In this document: piece after piece, positions 18,609 through 28,205 of the stretch
Layout: each line of letters starts with the position of its first letter
Position numbering within the stretch: the stretch's first letter is position 1
NCBI GenBank assembly: GCA_964627305.1
Contig: CAZVHP010000008.1
Span: forward strand, 59,227-123,226
Length of the DNA stretch: 64,000 nucleotides
Reading direction: 5' to 3'
Source of the DNA: WJKG01 sp964627305
Lineage (GTDB): Bacteria; Zixibacteria; MSB-5A5; GN15; FEB-12
The notes under the pieces: generated by a model
What the model was told of the DNA's origin: nothing
The model's input: the letters and a program-made list of their open reading frames with translations, nothing else
Database searches by the model: none
Position numbers and translations under genes: made by a program

Positions 18609-19892
18609 TTACATCTTCAGACGAATGCCGTAGTCAGCAGGGAAGCGCTCGTAGAACGGGTGCATAAGTTCCTTGTCGGCGGGATCATAGTACACCGGGA
18701 TCGGGCGCCAGTGATGCACTATGATGTCCCTCGTCCAGACCTCACCATGTCGCGTGAGCTTTTCGCGAAGAGACGAGTTCCGCTTCCGGGTGGAGCCTTT
18801 GCAGTCAATGTGGTGGGTTAAGGCCCAACGGCGGGGATGGTATGCCTGTTCCTGGGTAACGAACTCAGCCAGTTCCGCAGTGAGATCGCCGTAGCTGAAG
18901 AATCGACCGGTGTGCTCGTTAATGAAGGTACTCGAGCCGATTCTGGCATTGTTGAAGATGCCGACAGGGACATCGGCGAGCAGCGATTCGGTGACGGCCA
19001 CACACGATCCCTCATTGGCGGTCGTAATGATGCTCACCCGCGCCGACTGAAGGGCGGCGATGAGTTCGTTCTGGGGCAAGGCCACACGGATGGTCACCTG
19101 ATCCTCAACGCCGTACTGACGAGCTTCCCTGATAAGCTCATCGGCATCTCGGTTTTCCCACGGCACACCCAACAACAGGGCGGTCATCTTTCGGGGGGCG
19201 TCACGTAACGCACTAAACAACAGGTAATGGCGCTTATAGGCAGCGAAGTTGGCGAGCATCACTATGTCGTGCTCTTTCCGCAATCCCGGCTGTGGAGCGA
19301 ACAGATCAGCGTTGACCCAGTTGGAAGCCAGCAAAGGCAGGGCGGTGACGCCCGGGAGGAACCGGGCGAAGGTGTCAAGGTCGGCAAGGTTGCTCACGAG
19401 AGTGAACAGCCGGCCGGGCCACATTTTCTCCGCGAGCAGCATTGGCAGATCGTACGGCGGCGACCAGGTAGGCGACAGCAGCAAGTGGTAGTCCCGGCTG
19501 AGGCGCTCCAGGTCTGCGTGCCTGAGCAATCTGAGCCAGTGATCCTCGAACGCCACCAGCAGCACCCCCTTCTCGTGCGGACCGTTGGGTGGTTTGAGGA
19601 TAATTGCTTTCTGGATGTCGCGGGATGCGGACTTGGGAAACAACTCGTCCCAGTCGAGTTCGTGACTATTGAGGGCATCCAACCGCTCCCGGATTTCTGA
19701 TTCGAGGTGGAAGCGATGGGACAGCAGGGGCGTGAGGCGGGCGGCGCGGCACAGCTCGATGATTCGCCATGCTGCCTTGGTGCCGGAGCGGGCTTTGCCG
19801 ACACTGTGGCGGGCGGTCAGGTAGCTGGAGAAGAGCCAGCGAACGGTGGGGTTGTAGCGCATTCCCCTGATGATGCTGGTCGTCAGGTGCAT
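18609..19892 (-). CDS. GT-B type glycosyltransferase (group 1 / GT4-like)
   Basis: 427 residues. The C-terminal half has the GT4 pattern: a beta-alpha start with EHDIVMLANFAAYKRH, a VTIRVALPQNEL segment, and the nucleotide-sugar binding motif NEGSCVAVTESLLADVPVG with two Glu. It lacks a signal peptide and should be cytoplasmic or membrane-associated. The sugar and acceptor are unknown. ATG start; it lies 49 bases downstream of the NAD kinase gene in the same direction. Confidence 0.8.
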   Translation of the reverse strand: MHLTTSIIRGMRYNPTVRWLFSSYLTARHSVGKARSGTKAAWRIIELCRAARLTPLLSHRFHLESEIRERLDALNSHELDWDELFPKSASRDIQKAIILKPPNGPHEKGVLLVAFEDHWLRLLRHADLERLSRDYHLLLSPTWSPPYDLPMLLAEKMWPGRLFTLVSNLADLDTFARFLPGVTALPLLASNWVNADLFAPQPGLRKEHDIVMLANFAAYKRHYLLFSALRDAPRKMTALLLGVPWENRDADELIREARQYGVEDQVTIRVALPQNELIAALQSARVSIITTANEGSCVAVTESLLADVPVGIFNNARIGSSTFINEHTGRFFSYGDLTAELAEFVTQEQAYHPRRWALTHHIDCKGSTRKRNSSLREKLTRHGEVWTRDIIVHHWRPIPVYYDPADKELMHPFYERFPADYGIRLKM

Positions 19893-19941
19893 ACGGGAGG
19901 CTCCGCCTCAGATTCGTGGTCGCTGTTGACGCCGCCGCAGA

Positions 19942-20808
19942 TCATTCACCACCCGATGGAGACACACCCCAGTGTAGTTTGCTTTTGACCAGTCGGTAGA
20001 AGGAGTCCTCGGGGAAGACGATGAATTTGGCCGGGAAGCCGGCCTGGGTGACGATGACGCGATCGGTGTCGATCAGCGGCGCTGTCACCTGCCCATCGAG
20101 CGTGAGACCGGCAACCCCGTGTTCGCTGTGAATGCGCAGCTCGAGGACATCGGTGGGGTCGAGGATCATCGGTCGGGTGGACAGGGAGAAGGAGCTGATG
20201 GGGACGACGAGAGTGGCTCGCATTTTGGGATGGACGATTGGTCCGCCGGCGGCGAGGGCATAGGCTGTGGAGCCGGTGGGAGTTGAGATGATCAGGCCGT
20301 CGGCGCGGTAGGTGACGATGTCCTCACCGTTGACCTTGAGATTGATATCGATCAGACGGCTGACAGGGCCGTTGTCGACGACAACATCGTTGAGCGCAAA
20401 GGGGCTTTCGAGGCCCGGTTTGCCCTGGACGTCGGCCCTCAGGAGCATGCGCTCCTCGATCTGGTACTGGCCGGCGACGATGGAGTCGAGGGCATGGAGC
20501 AGGTCGCGGGGTTTGAGCTGGGTGAGGAAGCCGAGTGCCCCGAGGTTGATGCCGAGCAGGGGCGTGCCCACTCGTCCGACGGCGCGGGCGGCGGCCAACA
20601 TGGTGCCATCGCCGCCCATCGATATGATAATGTCGACCTCGGAGGCAATGGCGTGCCGTGGGGCGGTGGGCAGACCGTCGGGGATAACGCCCCTGAGCTG
20701 CTCGCTGAAGAGGTAATCATGTCCCTTGCGGCGCGACCAGTCAAGGAAGCTTTGCAGGGCGGCCGTGGCGCCCTCTCGTTTCAGATTGGCGATAACACCG
20801 AAGCGCAT
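19942..20808 (-). CDS. nadK: NAD kinase
   Basis: Phosphorylates NAD to NADP. The 288 residues contain the family signature SMGGDGTMLAAAR, the segment GINLGALGFLTQ, LNDVVVDNGP and the NE/D-type region with RADGLIISTPTGSTAY. The ATG at 20808 is preceded by AAGGA at eight bases; in-frame sequence further upstream is Ser/Arg-rich and unlike the family. It is the last enzyme of the xseA-xseB-ispA-dxs run and may supply NADPH for isoprenoid synthesis (inference). Confidence 0.96.
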   Translation of the reverse strand: MRFGVIANLKREGATAALQSFLDWSRRKGHDYLFSEQLRGVIPDGLPTAPRHAIASEVDIIISMGGDGTMLAAARAVGRVGTPLLGINLGALGFLTQLKPRDLLHALDSIVAGQYQIEERMLLRADVQGKPGLESPFALNDVVVDNGPVSRLIDINLKVNGEDIVTYRADGLIISTPTGSTAYALAAGGPIVHPKMRATLVVPISSFSLSTRPMILDPTDVLELRIHSEHGVAGLTLDGQVTAPLIDTDRVIVTQAGFPAKFIVFPEDSFYRLVKSKLHWGVSPSGGE

Positions 20809-20851
20809 GCAATCGGTCCTTCCCTGCGTAATACTGCCGCCGCCGTGCGTG

Positions 20852-22840
20852 CTATTTGGCGGCGGTATCCTTCTTGCGCGAGTTGCCGTTGCGACGGAGC
20901 ATGAGTCGCTGGAAGAACCCCGGTTCGTCGGCACTCCTGGTTTCCGTCTCATCCTGCTCATTGCTCTTGTCAGTCACAGCGAGGGAAACGATGGTGTTGA
21001 AAATTGATTCCTCATCGAGACCAACGCGCTGGAGCAGGAGATTGAGCTGCCCGTGCGTGACAAATTCATCCGGGATACCAAGCGCGGTAAAGGTGCCACC
21101 ATACTCTTTCGAGAGCAGGAAGGCAGAGACCGCCTGTCCGAACCCGCCGCGCAGGGCGTTTTCCTCGAGAGTCACAATCGCTCTGGTGGTGGCGGCGATG
21201 TCGGCAAGCATGGTTTGATCGAGCGGTTTGACGAAGCGGGCGTTCACCAGCATGGCAGAGATGCCTCGAGAGGCAAGCCTGGAGACCACATTGCGGGCCG
21301 TGTGCACCATGCTGCCGACGGCCAGAATGGCGATATCTGCTTTCGGGGAGAGACGTTCCCATGCCCCCCATTCGATCGGGAGTACCTCGGGGACCATCGG
21401 TTCGGGAATGGTTGCGCGGGGGTAACGAATCGCAACCGGTCCCTTCAGATCGTGGTCGGCAGTGTAGTGGAGCATAGCGCGCAGTTCATTGCCGTCTTTG
21501 GGCACGGCGACAGTCAGGTCCGGGACGGTGGCAAGATAGGTGAGGTCGAAGACTCCATGGTGCGTGGGTCCGTCCTCACCTACCAGTCCACCCCGGTCTA
21601 GACAGAATACGACGGGTAGTTTCTGCAGGGCAACATCGTGAATAATCTGGTCATAGGCTCGCTGCAGGAATGTTGAATAGATGGCAACGTACGGTCGGGC
21701 GGCGGCGGCGGCCAGCCCTGCGGCAAAACAGACGGCGTGCGCCTCAGCGATGCCGACATCGAAGAAGCGATCGGGGAATTGCTCGCCGAACTGCACCAGT
21801 CCGGTGCCGGAGGCCATGGCGGCGGTAATCGCGACAACATGTGGTTGTTTCTGAGCAAGCTCGAGCATGGTATCGCCATACACCCTGGTATAGGTGGGAA
21901 GCGGGGCCTTCTGCGAGGTGACCTTGCCGGTGATCTTATCGAATTTGCCCACCCCGTGAAACTGAAAGGGGTCATCCATGGCGGGTTCGTAGCCCTTGCC
22001 CTTGACGGTGGCGACATGGAGGATGACCGGCCCCTTGAGATTCTTGAGGTTCTGCAGGGTGCGAACCATGGAGGGGATATCGTGGCCATCGAGGGGCCCG
22101 AAGTATTTGAAGCCCAGTTCCTGGAAGAGCATGCCGGGAACGAGGAGGGATTTAACGGACTGCTCGATTCGTGAGATAGTCTTGCGGATCTTTTCGCGGC
22201 GTTTGAACTTGCCGGTCAGTTCCCATACTTCGTTGCGGAGCTTGGTAACGGTCTCGTGGGACATGATATGGGTCAGGTATTTGGACATGCTGCCAACGTT
22301 GCGTGAGATAGACCAGGTGTTGTCATTGAGGACGACGAGCAGGTCCTTCTTGAGGGCGCCGGCATTGTTGAGGGCCTCGAAAGCGAGTCCGCCGCTCATG
22401 GATCCATCGCCGATAACGGCCACGACTTTGTAGTGCTGGTTGGCATTGTCGCGGGCGGCGGCAAAGCCGAGAGCGGCCGAGATGGAGGTTGAGGCGTGTC
22501 CGGCGCCGAAGGGGTCATATTCGGACTCGGAGCGCTTGGCGAATCCGGCCAGTCCGCCGAACTGGCGGAGGGTGTGCATGCGGTCACGGCGGCCGGTGAG
22601 CAGCTTGTGTGGATAGACCTGATGACTGACGTCCCAGATGAGTTTGTCGGCAGGCAGATCGAAGACGTAGTGGAGGGCGACGGTCAGTTCCACTGAGCCG
22701 AGATTGGAGCCAAGATGCCCGCCGGTCCGGGAGACCATCGAGATGACCTCCTGGCGGACCTCGTCGGCCAGTGGCTGGAGTTCATCGATCGACAGTTTCT
22801 TCAGATCGGCCGGCGTGCGGATGGTGTCAAGTATGCTCAT
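20852..22840 (-). CDS. dxs: 1-deoxy-D-xylulose-5-phosphate synthase
   Basis: Thiamine-diphosphate enzyme that condenses pyruvate and glyceraldehyde 3-phosphate, the first step of the MEP isoprenoid pathway. The 662 residues show GHASTS (114-119), the ThDP motif GDGSMSGG (144-151) with NNAG following, and the central pyrimidine domain with DRGGLVGEDGPTHHG. The C-terminus has a short basic extension. It follows ispA by 23 bases. Confidence 0.98.
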   Translation of the reverse strand: MSILDTIRTPADLKKLSIDELQPLADEVRQEVISMVSRTGGHLGSNLGSVELTVALHYVFDLPADKLIWDVSHQVYPHKLLTGRRDRMHTLRQFGGLAGFAKRSESEYDPFGAGHASTSISAALGFAAARDNANQHYKVVAVIGDGSMSGGLAFEALNNAGALKKDLLVVLNDNTWSISRNVGSMSKYLTHIMSHETVTKLRNEVWELTGKFKRREKIRKTISRIEQSVKSLLVPGMLFQELGFKYFGPLDGHDIPSMVRTLQNLKNLKGPVILHVATVKGKGYEPAMDDPFQFHGVGKFDKITGKVTSQKAPLPTYTRVYGDTMLELAQKQPHVVAITAAMASGTGLVQFGEQFPDRFFDVGIAEAHAVCFAAGLAAAAARPYVAIYSTFLQRAYDQIIHDVALQKLPVVFCLDRGGLVGEDGPTHHGVFDLTYLATVPDLTVAVPKDGNELRAMLHYTADHDLKGPVAIRYPRATIPEPMVPEVLPIEWGAWERLSPKADIAILAVGSMVHTARNVVSRLASRGISAMLVNARFVKPLDQTMLADIAATTRAIVTLEENALRGGFGQAVSAFLLSKEYGGTFTALGIPDEFVTHGQLNLLLQRVGLDEESIFNTIVSLAVTDKSNEQDETETRSADEPGFFQRLMLRRNGNSRKKDTAAK

Positions 22841-22863
22841 ATACTAAACTGTTACGCTGCCAG

Positions 22864-23748
22864 TCAGCGTCGTCTTTGACCGATATACAGGGCGATGCTT
22901 CTGAGCAGGTTGTCATCGTCGTGAGCAAAAACGCTCACGGCTTCGTTAATTAAGGAATCGGCGTCGTGTCGCGCTTGTTCCAGGCCAACCGCGGCGGGAT
23001 AGGTAGCCTTCTGGCGCGCGCTGTCAGCACCGGTCGTTTTACCGAGAGTCGCCTGATCGCCTTCTATGTCGAGAATGTCATCGATTATCTGAAACGCGAG
23101 GCCGGTCTTTTCGCCATACGTTGACAGTTTCAGCAGGGTCGGCTTGTCAGCACCGGCCAGAATGGCGCCGAGTCTGACGGAACAACGGATCAGGGCACCG
23201 GTTTTTCGCCGATGGATATTGATGACATCCTCACGGGTAACGGGCTGGCCCTCGGCCTGTATGTCAGCCATCTGGCCGCCCAGCATGCCCAAAGTGCCGA
23301 TGGCCTGGGCGAGTTCCACGACGGCCAGCGTGGAGCCGGTGCGGGCGATCAACTCAAACGCGATATCGTGCAGGGCGTCGCCGGCGAGTACGGCGGTTGC
23401 TTCATCGAACTGCTTGTGGCAGGTTGGCTGCCCTCGGCGCAGATCGTCATCATCCATACACGGCAGGTCGTCATGGATCAGCGAGTAGGTGTGAACCAAC
23501 TCCAGCGCGGTCATGGCGTAGCGTATTGGCTGGGAGCGGCCGGGGTCCTCTCCCCCGCAGTATTCATAGGCCGCAAGAGCGAGAATGGGCCGCAGGCGTT
23601 TGCCGCCGGCCAGGGCGGAGTAGCGCATGGCCTGATGCAGCAGGGTTGGATCGGTATCGGCCGGAGGCAGATGCATATCGATGAGGTCATTGACCAGCGC
23701 CCGCCCTTGGTCGAGATACCGGCGCAGATCGATGGCAGTGGTCGTCAC
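22864..23748 (-). CDS. ispA: Short-chain polyprenyl diphosphate synthase (FPP synthase type)
   Basis: Chain-elongates DMAPP with IPP to farnesyl or geranylgeranyl diphosphate. The 294 residues have the first Asp-rich motif DDLPCMDDDD (93-102) with the two extra residues typical of bacterial FPP synthases, GGKRLRP near residue 48, and the second motif DDILD (223-227). GTG start overlaps the xseB stop by four bases, so translation is probably coupled. Confidence 0.95.
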   Translation of the reverse strand: MTTTAIDLRRYLDQGRALVNDLIDMHLPPADTDPTLLHQAMRYSALAGGKRLRPILALAAYEYCGGEDPGRSQPIRYAMTALELVHTYSLIHDDLPCMDDDDLRRGQPTCHKQFDEATAVLAGDALHDIAFELIARTGSTLAVVELAQAIGTLGMLGGQMADIQAEGQPVTREDVINIHRRKTGALIRCSVRLGAILAGADKPTLLKLSTYGEKTGLAFQIIDDILDIEGDQATLGKTTGADSARQKATYPAAVGLEQARHDADSLINEAVSVFAHDDDNLLRSIALYIGQRRR

Positions 23749-23996
23749 GTTTCGTCCTCCGAAGGTTCTGAGTCGAAGTCTTCCTCTACGGTCAGGCCGG
23801 CGTTTTCGGCGATGATCTTGATCTTCTTCTCGGCCTCGGACAGCTTCTCGTTGCAGAACTTTGCGATCTGCAGGCCCTCGGTGTACAGTTCGATAGACTG
23901 TTCCAGCCCGGCTTCATCGGATTCCATCAACTCGGTGATTTCCTCCAGTCGGTTCAGGGCGCTTTCAAAGTCTTTATACTTCTTTGCGTTCGGCAT
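23745..23996 (-). CDS. xseB: Exodeoxyribonuclease VII small subunit
   Basis: 83-residue helical partner of XseA. The core ALNRLEEITELMESDEAGLEQSIELYTEG matches the family. Its ATG lies 23 bases inside the end of xseA, and its stop overlaps the ispA start, giving a tightly coupled trio. Confidence 0.96.
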   Translation of the reverse strand: MPNAKKYKDFESALNRLEEITELMESDEAGLEQSIELYTEGLQIAKFCNEKLSEAEKKIKIIAENAGLTVEEDFDSEPSEDET

Positions 23997-25218
23997 GACG
24001 CGATTTCTTTGCGTTCGGTATGGTCTCTTCTACACGGGAGATTATTGACCCATCGCCCAGGACTGTCTCGATTTGGTCTTTAGGATACACATCGGCTACT
24101 GATTTCAAAAGACTTTTTTTCGGAAGCCTGGAGGTCAGCGAGTAGCCCCGCCTGAAGGCCGCAAGTGGCGACACAGCATCGAGTTTGGACAATGCCAGGG
24201 CGAGGCGATGGGCCTTGTCGCGCAGGATTGACCGGCCGCGAACGTGCAACAGCGCGTGCAATCCGGCCAGCTCCTTGCGGTACTGAGCGACCATAGACAG
24301 CGGGCGGGCAAACACGGGGCGCTGCAGCAACCAGTCCAGTGTCTGGCGCGCGTGGCGCAGGCGGTCGCCAAGCAGGCGTGTCTGGCGCCGGGCATGGGCG
24401 GCGAGGTTCTCGGCGACGTCCGCGCGCGAGAAGACGGTCAGTTCGGCGGCGGCGGAGGGTGTCGGGGCGCGCAGATCGGCGACCAGATCGCACAGGCTGG
24501 TGTCGATCTCGTGACCGATAGCACAGACAACAGGCAGACGCGAACCGGCCACAGCGCGAACCGCGATCTCGGTGTTGAAAGCCCACAGATCCTCAAGGGA
24601 GCCGCCGCCGCGGGTGACGACTATGAGGTCGATATCATCGCGGGTATTGAAGTACTCGATCCCGGCCCTGACCGCAAGTTCGGCGCCGTCGCCCTGCACC
24701 TGGGCGGGATAGATGATCAGTTGTACGGCCGGGTTGCGTCGGCGTGCGATCTGAATGAAATCGCGCACAGCGGCGCCGGTCGGCGAGGTTACCAGCCCGA
24801 TAGTCAGGGCGTATGCGGGTAGCGGTTGCTTGCGCTCGGCGGCAAACAACCCCTCGGCCGAGAGCTTCTCGTGCAACTGGCGGAAGGCCAGCTCCAGTGG
24901 ACCGACGCCCACCGGCAGCAGTTTCTTGCAGTTGAGTTGATAGACGCCGCCTTTGGGGTAGACGGTAATGTCGCCATAGGCGAGCACTTTCTGGCCGTTT
25001 TCGGGCGTGAATTTGTGAGCGCCGGCCACTGAGCGCCACATGACTATCTTGAGGACTGAGTTTTCGTCTTTGAGATTGAAGTAGCGATGCCCCGAGGAGT
25101 GGTGGACGTAGTTGGATATCTCCCCCTCGACCCAGAGGTTGAAGAAGGACTCCTCGAGGGCGGTCTTGATCATCCGCGTGATGGCGGTGACGGTGTATGC
25201 CTTGGGCATCTGTTGCAT
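23974..25218 (-). CDS. xseA: Exodeoxyribonuclease VII large subunit
   Basis: Degrades single-stranded DNA in both directions with XseB. About 414 residues: an N-terminal OB-fold (TVTAITRMIKTALEESF, WVEGEISNYVHHSSGH), then the catalytic region with TSPTGAAVRDFI, VVTRGGGSLEDLWAFN and ICAIGHEIDTSLCDLVADLRAPTPS split over the central third, and coiled helices. ATG at 25218 or 25209 are both possible; neither has a clear ribosome-binding site. Confidence 0.95.
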   Translation of the reverse strand: MQQMPKAYTVTAITRMIKTALEESFFNLWVEGEISNYVHHSSGHRYFNLKDENSVLKIVMWRSVAGAHKFTPENGQKVLAYGDITVYPKGGVYQLNCKKLLPVGVGPLELAFRQLHEKLSAEGLFAAERKQPLPAYALTIGLVTSPTGAAVRDFIQIARRRNPAVQLIIYPAQVQGDGAELAVRAGIEYFNTRDDIDLIVVTRGGGSLEDLWAFNTEIAVRAVAGSRLPVVCAIGHEIDTSLCDLVADLRAPTPSAAAELTVFSRADVAENLAAHARRQTRLLGDRLRHARQTLDWLLQRPVFARPLSMVAQYRKELAGLHALLHVRGRSILRDKAHRLALALSKLDAVSPLAAFRRGYSLTSRLPKKSLLKSVADVYPKDQIETVLGDGSIISRVEETIPNAKKSRHAERKEV

Positions 25219-25365
25219 GTGGGGAGTATATGGGTGCTGGGGTGGAAATAGCAATCATAAACGGGCATTGCCTGTTGATCAGGCCCCTGCCTGTTACCTG
25301 GACCATTTGCCGGTTATCGCCCCCTCGCATGGTACTCGAGTCAGTACAGACAGTCTGTCAAGCCC

Positions 25366-26346
25366 CTACATCTCAATGAGCGGTCTGCCATCGATGATCG
25401 ATTCGCGGCGGCCGGTCATGTACCATTGGCACCATTCGTCGTTCTGCACCGAGGGGTCCTTGGTGATCACGACATAGAGGATGATCTCGCGCAGCTTGAA
25501 GAACCAGTGGCGCTGATCCAGCCATGAGCTTTCCAGGTCATTTTCCACGCGGTATCCGGTCCAGAGCTTCTCCCAGAAGTCACGGATGATGGAGCTGCGG
25601 TTGGGATCATCGATAAGATTGCGGCTCATGTACTTGTAGAAGACCGGCATGCACAAATCGTTGATGAACCAGTGCTACTGGCAGTCATCGAAGTCGAACA
25701 GCCAGATAGTGCCGTTGTGCAGGAAGAAGTTGCCCGGGTGGGCGTCCTCGTGGATGAGTCCATAGGCATCGGGCGGTGTTGGCAGGCTTTTCAGGTGGGA
25801 GAGAATACGCTCACCGGCGGCGATGATCTCGGCGTCGTCTTCGGGTAACCAGCGAGCGAAATCGAGTTCCTCGTCCTGGTGCCAGTGCTGGCGTCGCCAA
25901 GCGTGGTTGGATGGGGTGTAGTCTCGGGTAAGGCGGTGCATCCTGCCGATCAGGCGGCCCCAGGAGACATAGAGCTCATCGGTGAGATCGGCCTTGCGCA
26001 GGCGCTGGCCGGGGGCTTTCTGGAAAACGCAGGCAACAAAGTTGGAGCCATCGGGCGCGGGGATGGTGTGGGTCAGTTCGCCAAAGATGGATTCCACGGC
26101 GCGCGGGGTGGTGACTCCGTGGTCGGCCAGGTAGTTGACGAAATCGAGTTCGCCCATGATGTAGTCGGCGGTGCGGCGGACATCGTGGGCGAGTTTCATG
26201 ATGTAGCTGTGGCCATCGCGAGTGAACTCATAGACGAACGATTCGAAGCCGCCAAGCTGTTTGCTGTCGGCCGGGGATACGCCCCAATGGGTGAGGGCGT
26301 GCTCGAGGATGTTATCGTTAAAGAGCCGGCGGGTTTCGGTGATCAT
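25366..26346 (-). pseudogene. APH-family phosphotransferase broken by an in-frame TAG
   Basis: One reading frame of 326 codons interrupted by TAG at 25675-25677. The part before it (223 codons) is a protein-kinase-like APH fold with catalytic LIHEDAHPGNFFLHNG and metal-binding WLFDFDDCQ. The same frame continues after the TAG with HWFINDLCMPVFYKYMS, the normal continuation in this family, where Tyr is expected at the TAG position. The break is a single-base change, not a frameshift. The kinase fold up to the DFD motif is intact, so a shortened product is possible. The ATG overlaps the uvrC stop by four bases. Substrate unknown; pseudogene, readthrough and sequencing error are all possible. 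Confidence 0.8.
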
Positions 26347-28169
26347 TTCAGGTACGTCTTAATGGCCTCGGCCAGTTTGCGGTTGACGCCTTTCACCTCG
26401 GTTAGTTGCTCGGTTGTTGCTTCACGGATACGTTTGACGGAGCCGAAGTGTTTCAGCAGAGCATCCCTTTTGGCGGGACCGACTCCGGGGATGGCATCGA
26501 GGCGCGAAGCGATGGTACGCTTGCTGCGCACCTTGCGGTTGTAGGTAATGGCGAAGCGATGGGCCTCATCGCGCAGTTGGCGAAGGAGGATCAGACCGGG
26601 CGAACTGCGGCTGATGGTGAGGGGATCGGATTGGTTGGGCACATAGACTTCCTCGAGCCGTTTGGCGAGTCCGATGACGGGCTGATCATCATGACCGAGG
26701 TAGCGCAGTTCGGCCAGCACGGCGCCCAGTTGCCCTTTGCCACCATCGACGACGACGAGATCCGGCGGGGGTTTCTCGTGTTCGTGCAGGCGGTGGAAGT
26801 AACGTCCGACAATCTCGCGCATCATTTTGAAGTCGTCCTGACCGCGGACGCCCTTGATGCGGAAGTGGCGGTATTCGCTCTTTTTGGGCCTGGCGTTTTC
26901 GAAGTACACGCAGGAACCGACAGCATCGGTCTCGCCGGTATTGGAGATGTCGAAACAGGCTATGTGGACGGGCGAGTGGGCCAGTCCCAGATCATCCTTG
27001 AGGGCAGTGACCATCTTGCTGATGCGCTCAGACTGTTTGCGTTTCTGTATGAGGAGTTCATCGAGCAGCAGGCGGGCGTTGGAGGCGGCCAGATCGACGA
27101 GCCTGACTTTGCGGCCGATCTTCGGAGTGTACAGGTGGACCCTGCGTCCGCGCAGTTTGCTGAGCCAGTGTTCGAAGAGAGCCGCATCCTCTGTTTCGAG
27201 CGGGAGGAAGACCTCGTCGGGAAGGTTGGGTTGATGGTTGTAGTACTGGGCGAGGAAGGTTTCGACAACGACCGAGTCGGGTTCTTCGCTGTCGGCGGTG
27301 AGCTGGAAGTCCTGCCGTCCGATCAACACCCCCTGTCTGATCTGCATGACGACCGCTACCGCGTGGGAGCCTTCGCGGGCGACGGAGATGATGTCGCGGT
27401 CGACCATCTCCCCCACATCGACATTCTGTTTGAGCATGACCGCCCTGACAGCCTCGATCTGGTCGCGGCAGAGGGCAGCCTCCTCGAATTGCATCTGTTC
27501 GGACGCGCGGATCATGCGGCCGGTTAGATCATCGATCACTTCCCGGGGACGGCCGGAGAGTACCTTGATGACGTTGTCGACCTTACTGCGGTAGTCCTCT
27601 TGCGATTGCAATCCGGCACACGGCCCCTGGCAACGCTTGATGTGATAGTCGAGGCAGACCTGGTATAGTTTGCCCTGAGGATGCGGGATAGTGTAGTTGC
27701 AGGAGCGAACTTGGAAGAGTTTGGTGAGCAGCGCGACGGTCTGTCGCATATGGCGCGAAGAGGTGTAGGGACCGAAGTAGGTAGCGCCATCCTTCTCAAG
27801 GCGGCGGACGATCAACACCCGCGGGAAGGGTTCGTTGGTGGTGATTTTGATATAGGGGAAGTGCTTGTCGTCCTTGAGCATGACGTTGTATCGCGGTTTG
27901 TGTTCGCGGACGAGATTGGCCTCAAGGATGAGTGCCTCGACCTCGCTGGCAGTGACCATGAGGTCCAGATCGGCGACTCGGGCTACGAGGCGGTCGGTGC
28001 GCGGTGATGGCGTGCGGGCGTTCTGGAAGTACGACCGGACGCGGCTTTTGAGCACGCGGGCCTTGCCGATGTAGATGATGCGACCGGTATCGTCTTTGAA
28101 CAAATACACGCCGGGAGCATCGGGCAGGTTTTGCAGTTTCAGCTTGAGGTTTTCGGTGAGTTTCTTCAT
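26343..28169 (-). CDS. uvrC: Excinuclease ABC subunit C
   Basis: Makes both incisions in nucleotide excision repair. The 608 residues show an N-terminal GIY-YIG nuclease (GVYLFKDDTGRIIYIGKARVLKSR), a UVR motif around residue 205-235, the RNase H-like nuclease with HIACFDISNTGETDAVGS and LVVVDGGKGQLGA, and C-terminal helix-hairpin-helix repeats (LDAIPGVGPAKRDALLKHFGS). ATG start. Confidence 0.98.
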   Translation of the reverse strand: MKKLTENLKLKLQNLPDAPGVYLFKDDTGRIIYIGKARVLKSRVRSYFQNARTPSPRTDRLVARVADLDLMVTASEVEALILEANLVREHKPRYNVMLKDDKHFPYIKITTNEPFPRVLIVRRLEKDGATYFGPYTSSRHMRQTVALLTKLFQVRSCNYTIPHPQGKLYQVCLDYHIKRCQGPCAGLQSQEDYRSKVDNVIKVLSGRPREVIDDLTGRMIRASEQMQFEEAALCRDQIEAVRAVMLKQNVDVGEMVDRDIISVAREGSHAVAVVMQIRQGVLIGRQDFQLTADSEEPDSVVVETFLAQYYNHQPNLPDEVFLPLETEDAALFEHWLSKLRGRRVHLYTPKIGRKVRLVDLAASNARLLLDELLIQKRKQSERISKMVTALKDDLGLAHSPVHIACFDISNTGETDAVGSCVYFENARPKKSEYRHFRIKGVRGQDDFKMMREIVGRYFHRLHEHEKPPPDLVVVDGGKGQLGAVLAELRYLGHDDQPVIGLAKRLEEVYVPNQSDPLTISRSSPGLILLRQLRDEAHRFAITYNRKVRSKRTIASRLDAIPGVGPAKRDALLKHFGSVKRIREATTEQLTEVKGVNRKLAEAIKTYLK

Positions 28170-28205
28170 GGCAAGAGCTATAACGCGCGGGGACGCCGGG
28201 GGTTC

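Noticed and set aside
25675..25677. Pyrrolysine insertion at the in-frame TAG
   Set aside because: No pyl gene or CTA-anticodon tRNA is in the window, TAG ends many other genes here, and the expected residue is Tyr; simple mutation is likelier.
26406..27527. A 373-codon open frame on the plus strand
   Set aside because: Antisense to the middle of uvrC; composition is the mirror of the real gene.
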